A DNA stretch of 64,000 nt, taken from NCBI RefSeq assembly GCF_014297445.1, contig NZ_JACORU010000010.1, positions 157,195 to 221,194 of the forward strand. The letters are read 5' to 3'. A program made the position numbers and the translations under genes. This stretch comes from Ramlibacter albus. Its GTDB lineage: Bacteria; Pseudomonadota; Gammaproteobacteria; Burkholderiales; Burkholderiaceae_C. This document shows, one piece after another, positions 1 through 7,656 of this stretch. The stretch's first letter is position 1. Each line of letters starts with the position of its first letter. Below the pieces are notes generated by a model that was not told where the DNA came from, did no database searches, and saw only the letters and a list, made by a program, of their open reading frames with translations.

Positions 1-825
1 CTTCGCCACCTCCCCGTCGGTCGACACGCGCATGCGCGTCTCACGCGAATGGATCTCGAACTCGGTGCCCTCGACGACATCGAAGTCGCGCGCCTGCTCC
101 AGCCGGTGGAACAGCGCGCTGAGCGCCATCACGAACAACCGGAAGCGGCCCGGCTGCTGCGCGATGTAGAGCGAGAGCTTGCCGGCGTCCAGCACGGCGC
201 GCTCACCGATCGCGAAGCCCTCCATGGTGTACACGTTGTTGCCCACGAACACGAATGGCGTGTGCCGCACGATGCGCTGCTCTTGCGCCTGCACGTGCAC
301 CGCCAGCATCGGGTAACGCCGCGCCGCGTGCACGATCGCGCTGGCCAGGGCGCGCCACTTGCCCTTGCCGAGGCGGCGCCGCTGCGCCTCGCGGTCGAGG
401 ACGATGTCGGGGTAGAGGCCGAGTCCCGAATTGTTGATGAACGTGCGGCCGTTCACTTCGCCGACGTCCACCGCCTTCGCGTGCCCGCGCACGATCACGC
501 CGGTGGCTTCGCGCAGGTCGAGCGGGATGCCGAGGTCCTTCGCGAAGTGGTTCAGCGTGCCCATCGGCAGCACGCCTTGCGCGATGCCCGTCCCCGCGAG
601 CACGGACGCCACCGCACTCTGCGTCCCATCGCCGCCGCCGGCCGCGACGAAATCGACGCCCTGTGCCACCGCCCGTTTCGCTCCCGCGACGACCTCTTCC
701 CCGCTCTCGGCGAGCGCCAGGTCGACGTCGATGCCGGCTGAGCCCAGCTGCTCGAGCACATCGCGTGCGAGCGCCTCGCAGTCGCCCTTGCCGGCGCCGG
801 CATTGACGACGAGGGCACCCTTCAT
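1..825 (-). CDS. Diacylglycerol/lipid kinase family protein (3' end outside window)
   Basis: A lipid kinase of the DAGK catalytic family (YegS/BmrU type), which transfers phosphate from ATP to a lipid hydroxyl at the inner membrane face. The 275 visible codons start with MKGALVVNAGAGKGD. They carry the nucleotide-binding signature GGGDGT (about residue 64) and MGTLNHFAKDLGIP, both hallmarks of the family. The gene runs off the left edge, so the C-terminus is missing. Its ATG overlaps the stop of the PAP2 phosphatase gene by the ATGA arrangement, so the two are translationally coupled and lie last in the operon led by the Memo-AMMECR1 gene. The substrate cannot be told from sequence; undecaprenol, diacylglycerol and sphingoid bases are all used in this family. 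Confidence 0.88.
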   Translation of the reverse strand, partial: MKGALVVNAGAGKGDCEALARDVLEQLGSAGIDVDLALAESGEEVVAGAKRAVAQGVDFVAAGGGDGTQSAVASVLAGTGIAQGVLPMGTLNHFAKDLGIPLDLREATGVIVRGHAKAVDVGEVNGRTFINNSGLGLYPDIVLDREAQRRRLGKGKWRALASAIVHAARRYPMLAVHVQAQEQRIVRHTPFVFVGNNVYTMEGFAIGERAVLDAGKLSLYIAQQPGRFRLFVMALSALFHRLEQARDFDVVEGTEFEIHSRETRMRVSTDGEVAK

Positions 826-1436
826 GCCACCCAGCGGGCGCGGGCCCGCTCGCACAATGCAAGCCACACCAGGCCTTCGCACATGCCGGCGACGACGTCG
901 GAGGGGTAGTGCGCGCCGAGGTAGACACGCGACAGGCACGTCACGAGCACGGCGGCGGCCGGCCAGGCGACCAGCCATGCTCGCCCATGCAGCGCAGGCG
1001 CGGTGCGCAGCACGATCGCAACGCAACCCCACCACACCGTGGACGCCACCGCGTGCCCGCTCGGGAAACTGAAGGTGGCCAGGTGCACCAGCGCGCTGTC
1101 TGCGGCGGGGCGCTGCCTCGCCAGCAGCAGCTTGACGCCGACGTTCAGCAGCATCGCACCCTGCACGCTCGCCACGAGCCACAGGGCCAGGCGCCACCGC
1201 CGGCGGTGCAGCACGAGTGCGACGGCTGCGATTGCAAGCATGATGTCGATGCCGACGGTGCTGTGCACTTCCGAGATGGCCAGCATGAAGAGCGTGAGGC
1301 CCTCCGTGCGGTGCTCCGTCATCCAGCGCAAAACCGCGGGATCGACTTGCATGGTGACAGGGCCACCGGCCAGCAGGTCGGCGAGCAGCAGTGCAAAGAG
1401 CACTGCTGCGGCGATCACCGGCAGGCGCGTTGTCAT
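822..1436 (-). CDS. PAP2-family membrane phosphatase
   Basis: A type 2 phosphatidic acid phosphatase-like integral membrane protein of 204 residues. About five or six hydrophobic segments are visible. The three PAP2 motifs are seen in order: KLLLARQRP (motif 1, K-x6-RP), FSFPSGHA (motif 2, PSGH) and SRVYLGAHYPSDV (motif 3, SR-x5-H-x3-D). Such enzymes remove phosphate from lipid phosphates such as phosphatidic acid, phosphatidylglycerol phosphate or undecaprenyl pyrophosphate. A start at MTTRLPVIAAA is chosen because a hydrophobic segment follows at once and the gap to the upstream radical SAM gene is then 20 bases; longer readings would run into that gene. The downstream lipid kinase overlaps its stop codon, so opposite lipid-phosphate reactions are co-expressed. 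Confidence 0.87.
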   Translation of the reverse strand: MTTRLPVIAAAVLFALLLADLLAGGPVTMQVDPAVLRWMTEHRTEGLTLFMLAISEVHSTVGIDIMLAIAAVALVLHRRRWRLALWLVASVQGAMLLNVGVKLLLARQRPAADSALVHLATFSFPSGHAVASTVWWGCVAIVLRTAPALHGRAWLVAWPAAAVLVTCLSRVYLGAHYPSDVVAGMCEGLVWLALCERARARWVA

Positions 1437-1456
1437 GCGGGGATTCTTTTCCCGCA

Positions 1457-2524
1457 CTAGGCAGCGAGCCGCACCGGGATGCGGCGCGGGCCGAAGTTGC
1501 CCGCCTTCGCATCGAACCGGCCCGCAACGACGTGCCCGCACTCGCCGCACGCGCCCTCGGCAGTCAGGTGATACCCATCGATGCGGTACCAGTCCCGCTC
1601 GATCAGCGACGCATGGCACGACGGGCAGAAGGTGGTGTCGCCTTCCTTATTGTGCACGTTACCCGTATAGACGTAGTTCAGCCCCTCGCCCATCGCGACC
1701 TCGCGCGCGCGCACGAGCGTGGCAGCCGGCGTGGCCGGGATGTCGCGCATCTTGAAGTCGGGGTGGAACGCGGTGAAGTGGATCGGCACGTCGGGCCCGA
1801 GCTCGCGATAGCACCATTGCGACAGCTGCTTGATCTCCTCGGCGCTGTCGTTCAACCCCGGGATCAGCAGCGTGGTGATCTCCAGCCAGCAATCCGTCTC
1901 GTGCTGGATGAACGCCAGCGTGTCCAGCACCGGCTTCAGGTGCGCGCCCGTCTGGCGAAAATAGAACTCTTCGGTGAACGCCTTGAGGTCGACGTTGGCC
2001 GCGTCCATCTTGGCGTAGAACTCGCGCGCCGCATCGAGGTGGATGTAGCCCGCGGTCACGGCCACCGACTTCACGCCCGCCTCACGGCACGCATCGGCCG
2101 TGTCCATCGCGTACTCCGCGAAGATCACGGGGTCGTTGTACGTGAAAGCCACGCTCTTGCTGCCGCACGCCTGCGCGGCCTTGGCGATCATCTCGGGCGA
2201 GGCCTGGTCCATCAGCCGGTCCATGTCCTTCGCCTTGCTGATGTCCCAGTTCTGGCAGAACTTGCACGCGAGGTTGCAGCCGGCGGTGCCGAACGACAGG
2301 ATGCTGCTGCCCGGATAGAAATGGTTCAGCGGCTTCTTCTCGACCGGGTCGATGCAGAAGCCCGAAGAACGGCCGTACGTGGTGAGCACGATCTGCTCGC
2401 CCTCGCGCTGGCGCACGAAGCAGTGGCCGCGCTGGCCCTCGTGCAGCTTGCAGTCGCGCGGGCACAGGTCGCACTGGATGCGGCCGTCCGGCAGCGCGTG
2501 CCACCACTTGCCGGGATGGTTCAT
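1457..2524 (-). CDS. amrS: AmmeMemoRadiSam system radical SAM enzyme
   Basis: A 355-residue radical SAM protein of the AmmeMemoRadiSam set. The [4Fe-4S] motif CNLACKFC (CxxxCxxC) is clear. A cysteine-rich N-terminal stretch CDLCPRDCKLHEGQRGHC and a C-terminal pair of CxxC knuckles (CPSC, CGEC) flank the core and probably hold further metal. AmrS proteins resemble pyruvate-formate-lyase-activating enzymes, but their physiological substrate is not established. Translation starts with MNHPGKWW at an ATGA overlap with the stop codon of the upstream Memo-AMMECR1 gene, so the two are made together. The assignment to the family is firm; the function is open. Confidence 0.93.
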   Translation of the reverse strand: MNHPGKWWHALPDGRIQCDLCPRDCKLHEGQRGHCFVRQREGEQIVLTTYGRSSGFCIDPVEKKPLNHFYPGSSILSFGTAGCNLACKFCQNWDISKAKDMDRLMDQASPEMIAKAAQACGSKSVAFTYNDPVIFAEYAMDTADACREAGVKSVAVTAGYIHLDAAREFYAKMDAANVDLKAFTEEFYFRQTGAHLKPVLDTLAFIQHETDCWLEITTLLIPGLNDSAEEIKQLSQWCYRELGPDVPIHFTAFHPDFKMRDIPATPAATLVRAREVAMGEGLNYVYTGNVHNKEGDTTFCPSCHASLIERDWYRIDGYHLTAEGACGECGHVVAGRFDAKAGNFGPRRIPVRLAA

Positions 2525-3894
2525 TCGTCTTCCGACCACTTGCGCACGGTGTAACGCTCGATGCGCATGCCGTCGTCCCAGTACGTGGCCGGCAGGCCGG
2601 CCTTCTGCTTGAGGTGCGCGAGGAACTGGCGCGGGTGGGCGAGCTGCTCCCACACCTGCGGCAGGAAGGTGGCGCGGCGCGCGCCGCGGTGCAGGATGAC
2701 GCCGTCGATGCCGGGGCGCAGCTGCTGCAGCGCGTCCTCCTCGCTGCGCACGTGCACTGGTTCGGGCGGGGAGAGCAGCGAGACCTCGACGGAGATCGAG
2801 TCGAGCTCCTCGGCGGTCACCGGCGAGAAGCGCGTGTCGTGCAGCGCCGCGGCCACCGCGTTGTGCTTCACGTCGTCGATCAGCGGCCGGTGCGCCTGAA
2901 GCGCGCCGATGCAACCGCGCAAATTGCCCTGCTGCTTGAGCGTGACGAAGGTGGCGCCCGGTTCGCGCAGCCACGGGCCGCGAGCGATGACCACGTGCGG
3001 CTTGCCGAGCGCCGTGCGGATCGCCGCACGCGCAAGGAGAAGCAGCGTCTTGCCGGCGTCTTCGGGCAGGTCGGCGCCCACGGACGAAGGCTTCTCGTCG
3101 AACGCAAGCGACGCGTAGCCGACCACGCGCCCGCGATCACCGGCCGTATCACCCGAATTGCACTGCGCCACCAGCCGCGATTGCAGCCCATGCCGCGGCG
3201 CGGCGAGCAGCAGTCCGTTGACCGGCGTCGCGCCGCAGGCCTGCTCGTGGTTGATCGTCGTCTCGCCCCTGAGCATGCGGCTCACGGTATCGGTATCGAT
3301 CGCCTTCGCCATGTCGTACGGGTGGTAGTGCGACAGGTCGGAACTGATCACGATGACCGTTTCCGGCCCGCCCCACACCTGCTCCAGCACCTGCGCGACC
3401 TCCTCGCGCGTGGCATCACCCACGGCGAACGGCAGCAGCGCGAAGTCGCCCAGCACCTGCTGCAGGAAGGGCAGTTGCACCTCGAGCGAGTGCTCGTGCG
3501 CGTGAGCGCGCGGGCTCATCACCACCTGCGGCAGTTGCGAAACGGCGCGCATGCCCTCGACATCGAGCGGCACGTTGCCCAGCGGCGTTTCGAAAGCGGT
3601 GGCACCGGGAAGCGCGAGCCCGCGCACCGGCACGCGATGCACCGGCCCGAGCAGCACCACGCGGCGGATCGTGCCGCGTCCGGGAGCGAGTTGCGCAAAC
3701 GCGGCCGCGGCGGTGGAGCCGGAGTAGACGTAACCCGCATGCGGAACGATCAGCGCCTTGGGCCAGCCGTTGGCGGCAGCGGCCGCAGGCGCCTCGTCGA
3801 GCATCGCCTGCACCGTGCGCACGAGCGCACCGCGCTCGCCCGGGTAGAACATCCCGGCGACGGCCTGGGGGCGGACCTGGGTGCTCGCTTCCAT
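2521..3894 (-). CDS. AmmeMemoRadiSam proteins B and A fused (Memo-AMMECR1)
   Basis: One 457-residue chain holds two domains usually made as separate proteins. Residues about 10-270 are a Memo-like domain with the conserved histidine motifs HAGYVYSG, HEHSLEVQLPF and SSDLSHYHPY, which in human MEMO1 form a metal site related to aromatic ring-opening dioxygenases. Residues about 285-455 are an AMMECR1 domain with the hallmark LRGCIG. The start MEASTQVRPQ is preferred to an upstream in-frame start because the family begins at about this point. The stop overlaps the ATG of the radical SAM gene. The three-domain set is widely co-occurring but biochemically undefined in bacteria. This gene is first in a four-gene operon that ends in lipid-phosphate enzymes. 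Confidence 0.92.
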   Translation of the reverse strand: MEASTQVRPQAVAGMFYPGERGALVRTVQAMLDEAPAAAAANGWPKALIVPHAGYVYSGSTAAAAFAQLAPGRGTIRRVVLLGPVHRVPVRGLALPGATAFETPLGNVPLDVEGMRAVSQLPQVVMSPRAHAHEHSLEVQLPFLQQVLGDFALLPFAVGDATREEVAQVLEQVWGGPETVIVISSDLSHYHPYDMAKAIDTDTVSRMLRGETTINHEQACGATPVNGLLLAAPRHGLQSRLVAQCNSGDTAGDRGRVVGYASLAFDEKPSSVGADLPEDAGKTLLLLARAAIRTALGKPHVVIARGPWLREPGATFVTLKQQGNLRGCIGALQAHRPLIDDVKHNAVAAALHDTRFSPVTAEELDSISVEVSLLSPPEPVHVRSEEDALQQLRPGIDGVILHRGARRATFLPQVWEQLAHPRQFLAHLKQKAGLPATYWDDGMRIERYTVRKWSEDE

Positions 3895-3938
3895 CGCGTG
3901 GGTTCCTTGCGCCAAGATACTGCTGCTAGCCGCCGGGC

Positions 3939-4169
3939 TCAACTCCGCCCGGGCAGGTGGCGGAACATGATCCGCCCCTTGGTCAGGTCGTAGGGTGAGA
4001 GCTCGAGCGTCACGCTGTCGCCCGCGATGATGCGGATGTGGTTCTTGCGCATCTTGCCGCCGCTGTACGCGACGAGCTCGTGCCCGTTGTCCAGCACCAC
4101 GCGGTAGCGCGAGTCGGGCAGCACTTCGGCCACGCGGCCGCGCATTTCGATGAGTTCTTCCTTGGCCAA
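3939..4169 (-). CDS. infA: Translation initiation factor IF-1, second-type copy, TTG start
   Basis: A 76-residue S1-like OB-fold protein beginning MAKEELIEMRGRVAEVLP and ending in an RHLPGRS tail. It has the IF-1 core GKMRKNHIRI and LSPYDLTKGRI. IF-1 binds the ribosomal A site during initiation. Many Burkholderiales carry two IF-1 genes; this lone gene, slightly longer than the 72-residue ribosomal-operon type, looks like the second. No ATG is available at the right place. A TTG at 4167-4169 gives the canonical AKEE start, with AGAAGGA about eight bases upstream on the coding strand. A strong 12-bp hairpin sits about 25 bases before the start. It lies behind the Memo-AMMECR1 gene's promoter region and is probably transcribed alone. 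Confidence 0.9.
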   Translation of the reverse strand: MAKEELIEMRGRVAEVLPDSRYRVVLDNGHELVAYSGGKMRKNHIRIIAGDSVTLELSPYDLTKGRIMFRHLPGRS

Positions 4170-4193
4170 AATCGTTTTCCTTCTGGCAATGAA

Positions 4194-4224
4194 GCGTCCC
4201 GGCCGCAGGTGCCGGCCGGGACGC
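4194..4224. repeat. 12-bp perfect inverted repeat in the infA leader
   Basis: The arms GCGTCCCGGCCG (4194-4205) and CGGCCGGGACGC (4213-4224) pair perfectly around a seven-base loop. No T-run follows on either strand, so it is not a standard terminator. On the minus strand it falls in the leader of the IF-1 gene, about 25 bases ahead of the TTG start and close to the ribosome-binding site. It could be an RNA structure that tunes IF-1 expression or a protein-binding palindrome. Confidence 0.6.
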
Positions 4225-4346
4225 GCACTTTGGGGGAATGTGATTCTAGGTGGCGCCCCCCCGCGTGCGCTTTCAAGGGGTCTGTCCCGATGCGGCGCCC
4301 CCGCGCTCGCCGCAGGATGGAACACATCGCAGTCCTGGAGTGTGAG

Positions 4347-5321
4347 ATGCCGATCAGCAGAAGAAAGTTCACCGCGCTTGCGGGCGCGGCGCTGCCCTCC
4401 TTCGGCGCGCTCGCGCAGCAAGCCGCCTTCCCGAGCCGGCCGGTGCGCGTGGTGCCCTTCGGCACGGCGGGCGGGCCCATCGACACGCTGGCGCGCGTGT
4501 ACGGCGAGAAGCTTTCCGCGCGCTGGGGCCAGCCGATCGTGGTGGAGCCCAAGCCGGGCGCGAGCGGCATCATCGCCGCCGACTTCGTGGCGAAGGCCGC
4601 GCCCGACGGCCACACGGTACTGATGACCTTGCCGCTCACGCACGTCAACAACGCGATCCTGCAGCCCAAGCTGCCCTACGACCCGGTGCGCGATTTCCAG
4701 CCGCTCTCGATGCTGGCAACCGGCGGGCCGATGCTGGTCGCGCGCGCGAACGCGCCCTACTCGACGCTCGCCGAGTTCATCGACTTCGCGAAGAAGAAAG
4801 GCCGCATGACGTACGGCACGTGGGGCAACGGCTCCACCGCGCATCTCTTCGGCGAGCTGCTCAAGCGCCAGACCGGCACGGAGCTCGTTCACGTCGCGTA
4901 CAAGGCCGAAGCTGCCGCGCACAACGACCTGTTCGGCGAGGCGCTCGACTTCGCGTGGGCCAACCCGTCCACGGCGCGCAGCCACACGCAAGGCGGCAAG
5001 ATGAAGGTGATCGGCATCACCGGCACGAGCCGCGTGCAGACGATGCCCGGCGTGCCCACGTTCAAGGAGCAGGGCTTCAACGGCTTCGACATCGACAGCT
5101 GGATCGGCGTGTACGCGCCGGCCAAGACGCCGCAGAACGTGGTGGACGCGTGGGTCACCGCGCTGCGCGAGGTCACGGCGATGCCGGACGTGTCCGCGCG
5201 GCTCACCGCGTTCGGCTTCGAGCCGCTGGGCAACACGCCGGTGCAGTTCGTCGAGCGCTACCGGCAGGACTACCCGCGCATGGCGGAGCTGATCAAGGCC
5301 GCGGGGGTGACCCTGGAATGA
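4347..5321 (+). CDS. Bug-family tripartite tricarboxylate transporter receptor
   Basis: A 324-residue periplasmic solute receptor of the Bug (TctC-like) family, which is greatly expanded in betaproteobacteria and binds carboxylic acids and related anions. The N-terminus MPISRRKFTALAGAALPSFG has a twin-arginine-like pair and a hydrophobic stretch, then mature sequence from about residue 26. Family motifs seen are FPSRPVRVVPFGTAGG near the start, VEPKPGASGIIAADFVAKAAPDGHTVL, and the late MPGVPTFKEQGF. The ATG with TGGAG six bases upstream is chosen over an in-frame ATG ten codons earlier. It is coupled by ATGA to a Rieske oxygenase gene, suggesting that the ligand is the oxygenase substrate. 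No TctA/TctB permease is nearby. Confidence 0.9.
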   Translation: MPISRRKFTALAGAALPSFGALAQQAAFPSRPVRVVPFGTAGGPIDTLARVYGEKLSARWGQPIVVEPKPGASGIIAADFVAKAAPDGHTVLMTLPLTHVNNAILQPKLPYDPVRDFQPLSMLATGGPMLVARANAPYSTLAEFIDFAKKKGRMTYGTWGNGSTAHLFGELLKRQTGTELVHVAYKAEAAAHNDLFGEALDFAWANPSTARSHTQGGKMKVIGITGTSRVQTMPGVPTFKEQGFNGFDIDSWIGVYAPAKTPQNVVDAWVTALREVTAMPDVSARLTAFGFEPLGNTPVQFVERYRQDYPRMAELIKAAGVTLE

Positions 5322-6493
5322 GCGTCGATACCGGCACTGCCTACGGGCGCCCTGCTCCGACCTCTCGCAACGAACTCGCCGAGGTCGGCCCCGGCACGCC
5401 GATGGGCGAGCTGCTGCGCCGCTACTGGCACCCCATCGGCCTGGCGAAGGACGCGAACGCCACGCCGAAGCAGGTGCGGGTGCTCGGCGAAGACCTCGTC
5501 CTGTTTCGCGACGGCCAGGGCCGGCCCGGCCTGGTCTACCCGCACTGCGCGCACCGCGGCACTTCGCTGTACTACGGCAAGACGGAGGAGCGCGGCATCC
5601 GCTGCTGCTACCACGGCTGGCTGTTCGACGTGCAGGGGCACTGCCTCGAGCAACCTTGCGAGCCGGAGATGGGCCGCGCGCGCGACAAGGTGCGGCAACC
5701 CTGGTACCCCGTGCAGGAGCTGTACGGGCTCGTGTGGGCGTACATGGGGCCGCCCGGGAAGAAGCCGGTGCTGCCGCGCTACGAGTGCCTCGAAGTGCTC
5801 GAAGACGGCGAGTTCCTCGAAGCCGACGACGCCAGCATCGGCGGCGGCGGGCCGCCCGTCATCCCGTGCAACTGGCTGCAGCACTACGAGAACCTGGTCG
5901 ACCCCTTCCACGTCGTCATCCTGCATTCGTCCTTCAGCGGCAACCAGTTCGTGCCGGAGATGGCGGTGATGCCGCAGGTGGAGTGGGACACGACGGAGAT
6001 CTCGGTGCGCACGAAGTCGCTGCGCAACCTGCCGGACGGCCGCAAGTTCCGCCGCATCAGCGAGGCGGGGCTGCCGACATTGCGCGTCATCCCGAGCCCG
6101 CGCGTGGGCCGCTTCGGGCCGGTGGAGTCGATCGGCTGGGTGCTGCCCATCGACGACCACAGCTTCCGCATCTACGTCGTGGGCCGCGTGCGCGAGAAAG
6201 GCGAGCTGCACCGGATGCGCTCACGCCCGGACGGCAAGCGGCTATGGGAAGAGCTGGACGAAGCCGATCACCAGAAGTACCCGGGCGACTACGAAGCGAT
6301 GGTGAGCCAGGGGCCCATCGCGCATCACTCGGAGGAGCACCTCGCCACCAGCGACCGCGGCGTGGTGATGGTGCGCCGGCTGCTGCAGGCGCAGCTCGAA
6401 GCGGTGAAGGAAGGCCGCGACCCGGCGGGCGTGTCCTTCGACGAAAACACGCCGCCGGTGAAGTTCAGCTCGGGGAACTGGATCGAGGCCTGA
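5318..6493 (+). CDS. Rieske aromatic ring-hydroxylating oxygenase, alpha subunit
   Basis: A 391-residue Rieske non-heme iron oxygenase resembling phthalate 4,5-dioxygenase and related alpha-subunit-only enzymes. The Rieske [2Fe-2S] ligands are C77-A-H79 and C96-C-Y-H99 in CAHRG and RCCYHGW. The mononuclear iron motif is ENLVDPFHVVILH, giving two histidines, preceded by the bridging aspartate of LVD. These enzymes insert oxygen into aromatic carboxylates or demethylate methoxy groups using electrons from a separate reductase, which is not encoded next door. The ATG overlaps the stop of the Bug receptor gene. Its stop abuts the stop of the convergent CigR-like gene. The substrate is not identifiable from sequence. 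Confidence 0.9.
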   Translation: MSVDTGTAYGRPAPTSRNELAEVGPGTPMGELLRRYWHPIGLAKDANATPKQVRVLGEDLVLFRDGQGRPGLVYPHCAHRGTSLYYGKTEERGIRCCYHGWLFDVQGHCLEQPCEPEMGRARDKVRQPWYPVQELYGLVWAYMGPPGKKPVLPRYECLEVLEDGEFLEADDASIGGGGPPVIPCNWLQHYENLVDPFHVVILHSSFSGNQFVPEMAVMPQVEWDTTEISVRTKSLRNLPDGRKFRRISEAGLPTLRVIPSPRVGRFGPVESIGWVLPIDDHSFRIYVVGRVREKGELHRMRSRPDGKRLWEELDEADHQKYPGDYEAMVSQGPIAHHSEEHLATSDRGVVMVRRLLQAQLEAVKEGRDPAGVSFDENTPPVKFSSGNWIEA

Positions 6494-7084
6494 TCAGCCG
6501 AACAGGCCGCTGATCACGTCCACGACGATCGCCGTCTGCGGCGACAGCAGGACGATGTCGTTGCCGATGCGCACGTAGCGGTAGCCGGGCGCCGGGATGG
6601 GCGGCAGCTGTACCAGCACCGGCTGCGGCACCGCGTAGTACGTGACGCCCACGGGCGCGCGCTGGCCGACGACGATGTTCTTCGCGTGCCCCGGGGGCAT
6701 GCAGCCGTTGTTCTTCTTGGCCAGGCCGGGCGGGCAGCGCTTGCCGCCGTAGTTGGTGACGTAGTAGTTGCGCACCACCACGCGCTGCTGGTCGGTGAAG
6801 TAGCGGCCCACGTGCTCTTCATGGCGCCACCGGGCCTTCTCGGCCTTGCGCTGCTCCTTGGCCGCGTGCTTCTGCGCCTTCTCCTGCTCCTTGAAGGCGT
6901 GCTTCTGAGCCTTTTCCTGCTCCTTGTGGGCATGTTTGGCCGCTTTCTCGGCTTCCTTCTGCTCGTGCTTTTCCGCCTTGTCTTCACCCTTGCCGTGGCC
7001 CTGGCCATGGTCCTTGGCGAATGCCGGTGCGCCCGCGAGGGCGAAGGCGGCGGCGATGGCGAGGATGAGGCGTTGCGTGTGCAT
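6494..7084 (-). CDS. RcnB/CigR-type periplasmic protein with Lys/His/Glu-rich repeats
   Basis: A 196-residue exported protein with a Sec signal peptide (MHTQRLILAIAAAFALAGAPAFA). A charged region at about 25-95 contains repeats of the form HKEQEKAQKHA/AKEQRKAEKA, probably an extended helix. The C-terminal half has CPPGLAKKNNGCMPPGHAKN, followed by VPQPVLVQLPP and GYRYVRIGNDIVLL, features of the RcnB/CigR group. RcnB is a periplasmic Ni/Co homeostasis protein; CigR is linked to virulence control. The histidine-rich repeat would suit metal binding (inference). It has a shorter paralogue just upstream at 7206-7604 that shares the whole C-terminal half. Confidence 0.78.
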   Translation of the reverse strand: MHTQRLILAIAAAFALAGAPAFAKDHGQGHGKGEDKAEKHEQKEAEKAAKHAHKEQEKAQKHAFKEQEKAQKHAAKEQRKAEKARWRHEEHVGRYFTDQQRVVVRNYYVTNYGGKRCPPGLAKKNNGCMPPGHAKNIVVGQRAPVGVTYYAVPQPVLVQLPPIPAPGYRYVRIGNDIVLLSPQTAIVVDVISGLFG

Positions 7085-7205
7085 GGTGGCGCTCCGTTTC
7101 AGTGTGACAGCTGAACAACGTGCAGTTTGCTCGGCACGCGGACACAGCCTTGTAGGAACGCGCCGAATCCGCGCTGGACGGCGCGGTTTCGGCACCGGGC
7201 GGCGC

Positions 7206-7604
7206 TCAGCCGCGGCCGAGCAGGATGTTGGCGATGACGCCGGCCGCGTTGAGCAGCACCACGTCGTTGTTCACCTGCACGTAGTGGTAGCCCGGCTGCG
7301 GCGGCGGCAGCGTCACCAGCACCGGCTGCGGCACCGGGTAGTAGACGATCTCGCTCGGCAGTCGCTGGCCGACGACCAGCTGCTGGTGCATCTTCTTCGC
7401 CTGGCCCGGGGGCAGGCAGCCGTTGTTCTTCTTCGCCAGGCCCGGCGGGCAGCCGGGGCCGGCGTCGTAGTAGGACATGACGACGTCGTCATTGCCGTGC
7501 TTGCCGTGACCGTGACCGTGGCCGTGGCCACCCTTGTCGGCGAACGCGCCGCCGGCGGCGACGGCGGCCGCAACCGCGACCGCGATGGTGGTGATCTTCT
7601 TCAT
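7206..7604 (-). CDS. RcnB/CigR-type periplasmic protein, short paralogue
   Basis: A 132-residue protein with a signal peptide (MKKITTIAVAVAAAVAAGGAFA), then a glycine/histidine run GGHGHGHGHGKHG that could bind metal. The conserved half is CPPGLAKKNNGCLPPGQAKK, VPQPVLVTLPPP and GYHYVQVNNDVVLL. It matches the C-terminal half of the neighbouring 196-residue protein closely, so the pair comes from tandem duplication followed by divergence of the N-terminal linker: a long charged repeat in one and a short His-Gly run in the other. About 120 bases separate the two same-strand genes, enough for separate promoters. Confidence 0.77.
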   Translation of the reverse strand: MKKITTIAVAVAAAVAAGGAFADKGGHGHGHGHGKHGNDDVVMSYYDAGPGCPPGLAKKNNGCLPPGQAKKMHQQLVVGQRLPSEIVYYPVPQPVLVTLPPPQPGYHYVQVNNDVVLLNAAGVIANILLGRG

Positions 7605-7656
7605 GCAAGCACTCTCGCCCGACAGTCGCGGGCGAGGTGTAGGAAGAAAGCGCGAT

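Noticed and set aside
3939..4991. A 350-residue N-terminally extended reading of the IF-1 gene
   Set aside because: The extension crosses the divergent Bug receptor gene and IF-1 has about 72 residues; the TTG start gives the normal length.
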